Shown: positions 62,803 to 64,000 of the stretch, piece after piece
Position numbering within the stretch: the stretch's first letter is position 1
Layout of the letters: each line of letters begins with the position of its first letter
Assembly: GCA_027924585.1 (NCBI GenBank)
Contig: BSBM01001933.1
Location: 1-64,000 of the forward strand
Source of the DNA: Larix kaempferi
Lineage: Eukaryota > Streptophyta > Pinopsida > Pinales > Pinaceae
Direction of reading: 5' to 3'
DNA: 64,000 nt
The notes under the pieces: model-generated
Told to the model about the DNA's origin: nothing
Database searches by the model: none
What the model saw: the letters and a program-made list of their open reading frames with translations, nothing else
Program-made: the position numbers and the translations under genes

Positions 62803-63264
62803 GGTACTAAAAAGGATTGGAGCATAGGTGTTGTTTTGTGTTTGTTGAAGGCCAGGTGGAGGAGGAGCTGTAAGAGGGAGGTAAGAACCTACGCATCTAC
62901 TGTAGTGGGTTCCTCCAAAGCTTTTCCAGATAATTAGACTTCAGTAGTTACTTTTAATGCAAGTGTTCTTTTATGAGTAATTTCGGTTCTTTTGTCAGTT
63001 AGTTTGGTTTTCGATCATTTTACTTTCTTTCTACTTTGTTTGCTTTTCTCGTAGTGGTTTTCTTACTAGTTTAGTTGTTTTCATGCAGGTGTGGTTTTCT
63101 TTTCAAATTTTGCAAATAGTTTACATTAGTTTGATTATATTCATTTTCCATCAAAAATATTTAAAAAAAAATCAAAAATCAAAAATATTTTTGGGGTGCT
63201 GTAAGAACCCTCGTGCACTAATCTTTGTGTCTGACAGGATCCATCAACGAACAAAGAATCAAAG

Positions 63265-63810
63265 ATGATCAAGAGTTTGAAAGAACTCTCTCAGATCTTA
63301 GCAGCCGCTGGGATCTCTGCCTCTTAGGAAGAACAAATCTTGAAAGTTGTCAAAAACCTACATGCCTCTCGGGAAGTGATCAAGGAAGAGAAGTTCGATG
63401 AACAATACCAAACGGAGGCCAAAGAACCAAAGACCAAATTTGACGAAGAAAAGTCTTTAGAACCTGAGATCGAGGAGTCCTTAACATGCCTCTCACCAGC
63501 TCTTGTATGCATTCAAGAGACCAACCATCCAAAAGAAGAGGATTTACATGGCATGATAGAGGAAGACATTCAGAGTGATCCACATGAGAAACTGAACCAA
63601 GAACGATATGACTACATTGAGCAATGGTTCCAGAAATCTATTACATCAGAGCACCACTATCTTCTTCAACAACTCTTGGTATCAGATCATTTGCAATTGA
63701 TGGTCATTCATGCTTTGGTATACATGCAAGTTCATATTTCAAATTTAAGCATGAATGTATTTTCACACCTGTTACGCCCATGGTTACACTGGAAGTATGC
63801 ATACACTTGA
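63265..63810 (+). pseudogene. ORF1 of element H, one internal stop
   Basis: From the ATG at 63265 the frame reads MIKSLKELSQILAAAGISAS, then TAG at 63325-63327, then an open frame to TGA at 63810. It is homologous to ORF1 at 24898-25299. The N-terminal piece parallels RKKRLLQELSCILQELEEIS. The middle is Glu/Lys-rich (EEKFDEQYQTEAKEPKTKFD). The end holds EQWFQKSI, HALVYM, MN and LLRPWLHWKYAYT. It is longer than the first copy (about 181 versus 133 codons) because of the acidic middle. Either the stop inactivates this copy or translation starts downstream. Function unknown. Confidence 0.65.
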
Positions 63811-64000
63811 AGGAACATTTTTACTTCCAGTAGAGTAGGGTAGAATAGGAATAAAAAGTAAATAGAAAAATAAGCTTTGTTGTGAAAATCAGCTTGTCTG
63901 GCGCAACTTAGCATGAACTTTGCTTGAAAACCAGGCAATTGGAGGGCAAAGTTCACAATAAAGTTTGTAAGTTTGTATTAGTTCCTCAAATCATGTAATC
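63811..64000. other. Start of the non-coding internal region of H
   Basis: Parallels 25300-25350 of the related element (gtagggtag, aataaaa), with a short CTTGAAG/CTTCCAG stem after the stop. Nothing else is seen before the window ends. Confidence 0.4.

Larger units (their letters stand above)
60207..64000 (+). mobile_element. Element H, non-autonomous relative, 5' part
   Basis: Inserted into LTR D after tgaac (60202-60206, the expected target repeat, partner off-window). It has a 2,575-bp 5' LTR, a tRNA-Asp PBS and a broken ORF1, then leaves the window. It shares with the 22,765 element the LTR end (gcatttcctgtgct, cctctaagtctaccttcccg), the PBS region through aggtactaaaaaggattgg, the TATAAATA box, and ORF1. 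Confidence 0.88.

Overview
This window looks like intergenic DNA from a land plant with a large, repeat-rich genome. Two primer-binding sites match the 3' end of plant tRNA-Asp, one matches initiator tRNA-Met, and gene pieces resemble plant WNK kinase and the ribosome-biogenesis protein UTP13. Very large LTRs and almost no intact coding capacity over 64 kb suit a gymnosperm or a large-genome monocot, but the sequence does not settle which. I see no complete host gene.

Layout. 1-8.5 kb: a degenerate short-motif array, a UTP13-like exon fragment, a satellite with a 359-bp period (1946-4274), AT-rich DNA and small tandem repeats. 8.5-13.3 kb: a Copia LTR end with its PBS, cut off by a giant LTR (copy A) that still carries a piece of its internal region. 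13.3-19.8 kb: unassigned DNA with two short tandem duplications. 19,829-32,228: a solo giant LTR (copy B, TSD GTTAC) split by a complete, young, non-autonomous LTR retrotransposon (22,765-30,686, TSD GGGAC). 32.2-36.3 kb: unassigned DNA with a WNK kinase pseudogene and a local duplication. 36,335-40,178: solo LTR copy E (TSD ACTGT), the only giant LTR in plus sense. 40.2-42.7 kb: decayed reverse-transcriptase and integrase relics. 42,680-52,724: minus-sense LTR copy F attached to a broken Ty3/gypsy integrase, with solo LTR copy C (TSD GGTTT) nested inside F. 52,725-60,206: LTR copy D, which interrupts that integrase and is itself interrupted by an unrelated 3.2-kb solo LTR, G (TSD GGTTG). From 60,207: the 5' half of a second element (H), related to the 22.8-kb one, inserted in D and running off the window.

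How the parts relate. Six giant LTRs (A-F) share the termini TGTTATCAC...GTGATAACA. The 5-bp TSDs and the integrase link show that they are LTRs of one Ty3/gypsy group, about 3.8-4.5 kb long, and mostly reduced to solo LTRs. The most novel material is the non-autonomous pair at 22,765 and 60,207. Both carry a tRNA-Asp PBS and, where gag would be expected, a small related ORF of unknown family ending in WLHWxxAYT. No gag-pol is visible in the complete copy. That copy also holds three tandem 36-nt hairpins with compensatory arm changes. The giant LTRs contain palindromes whose outer arms differ in sequence but stay self-complementary, and a cluster of WRKY-type W-boxes.
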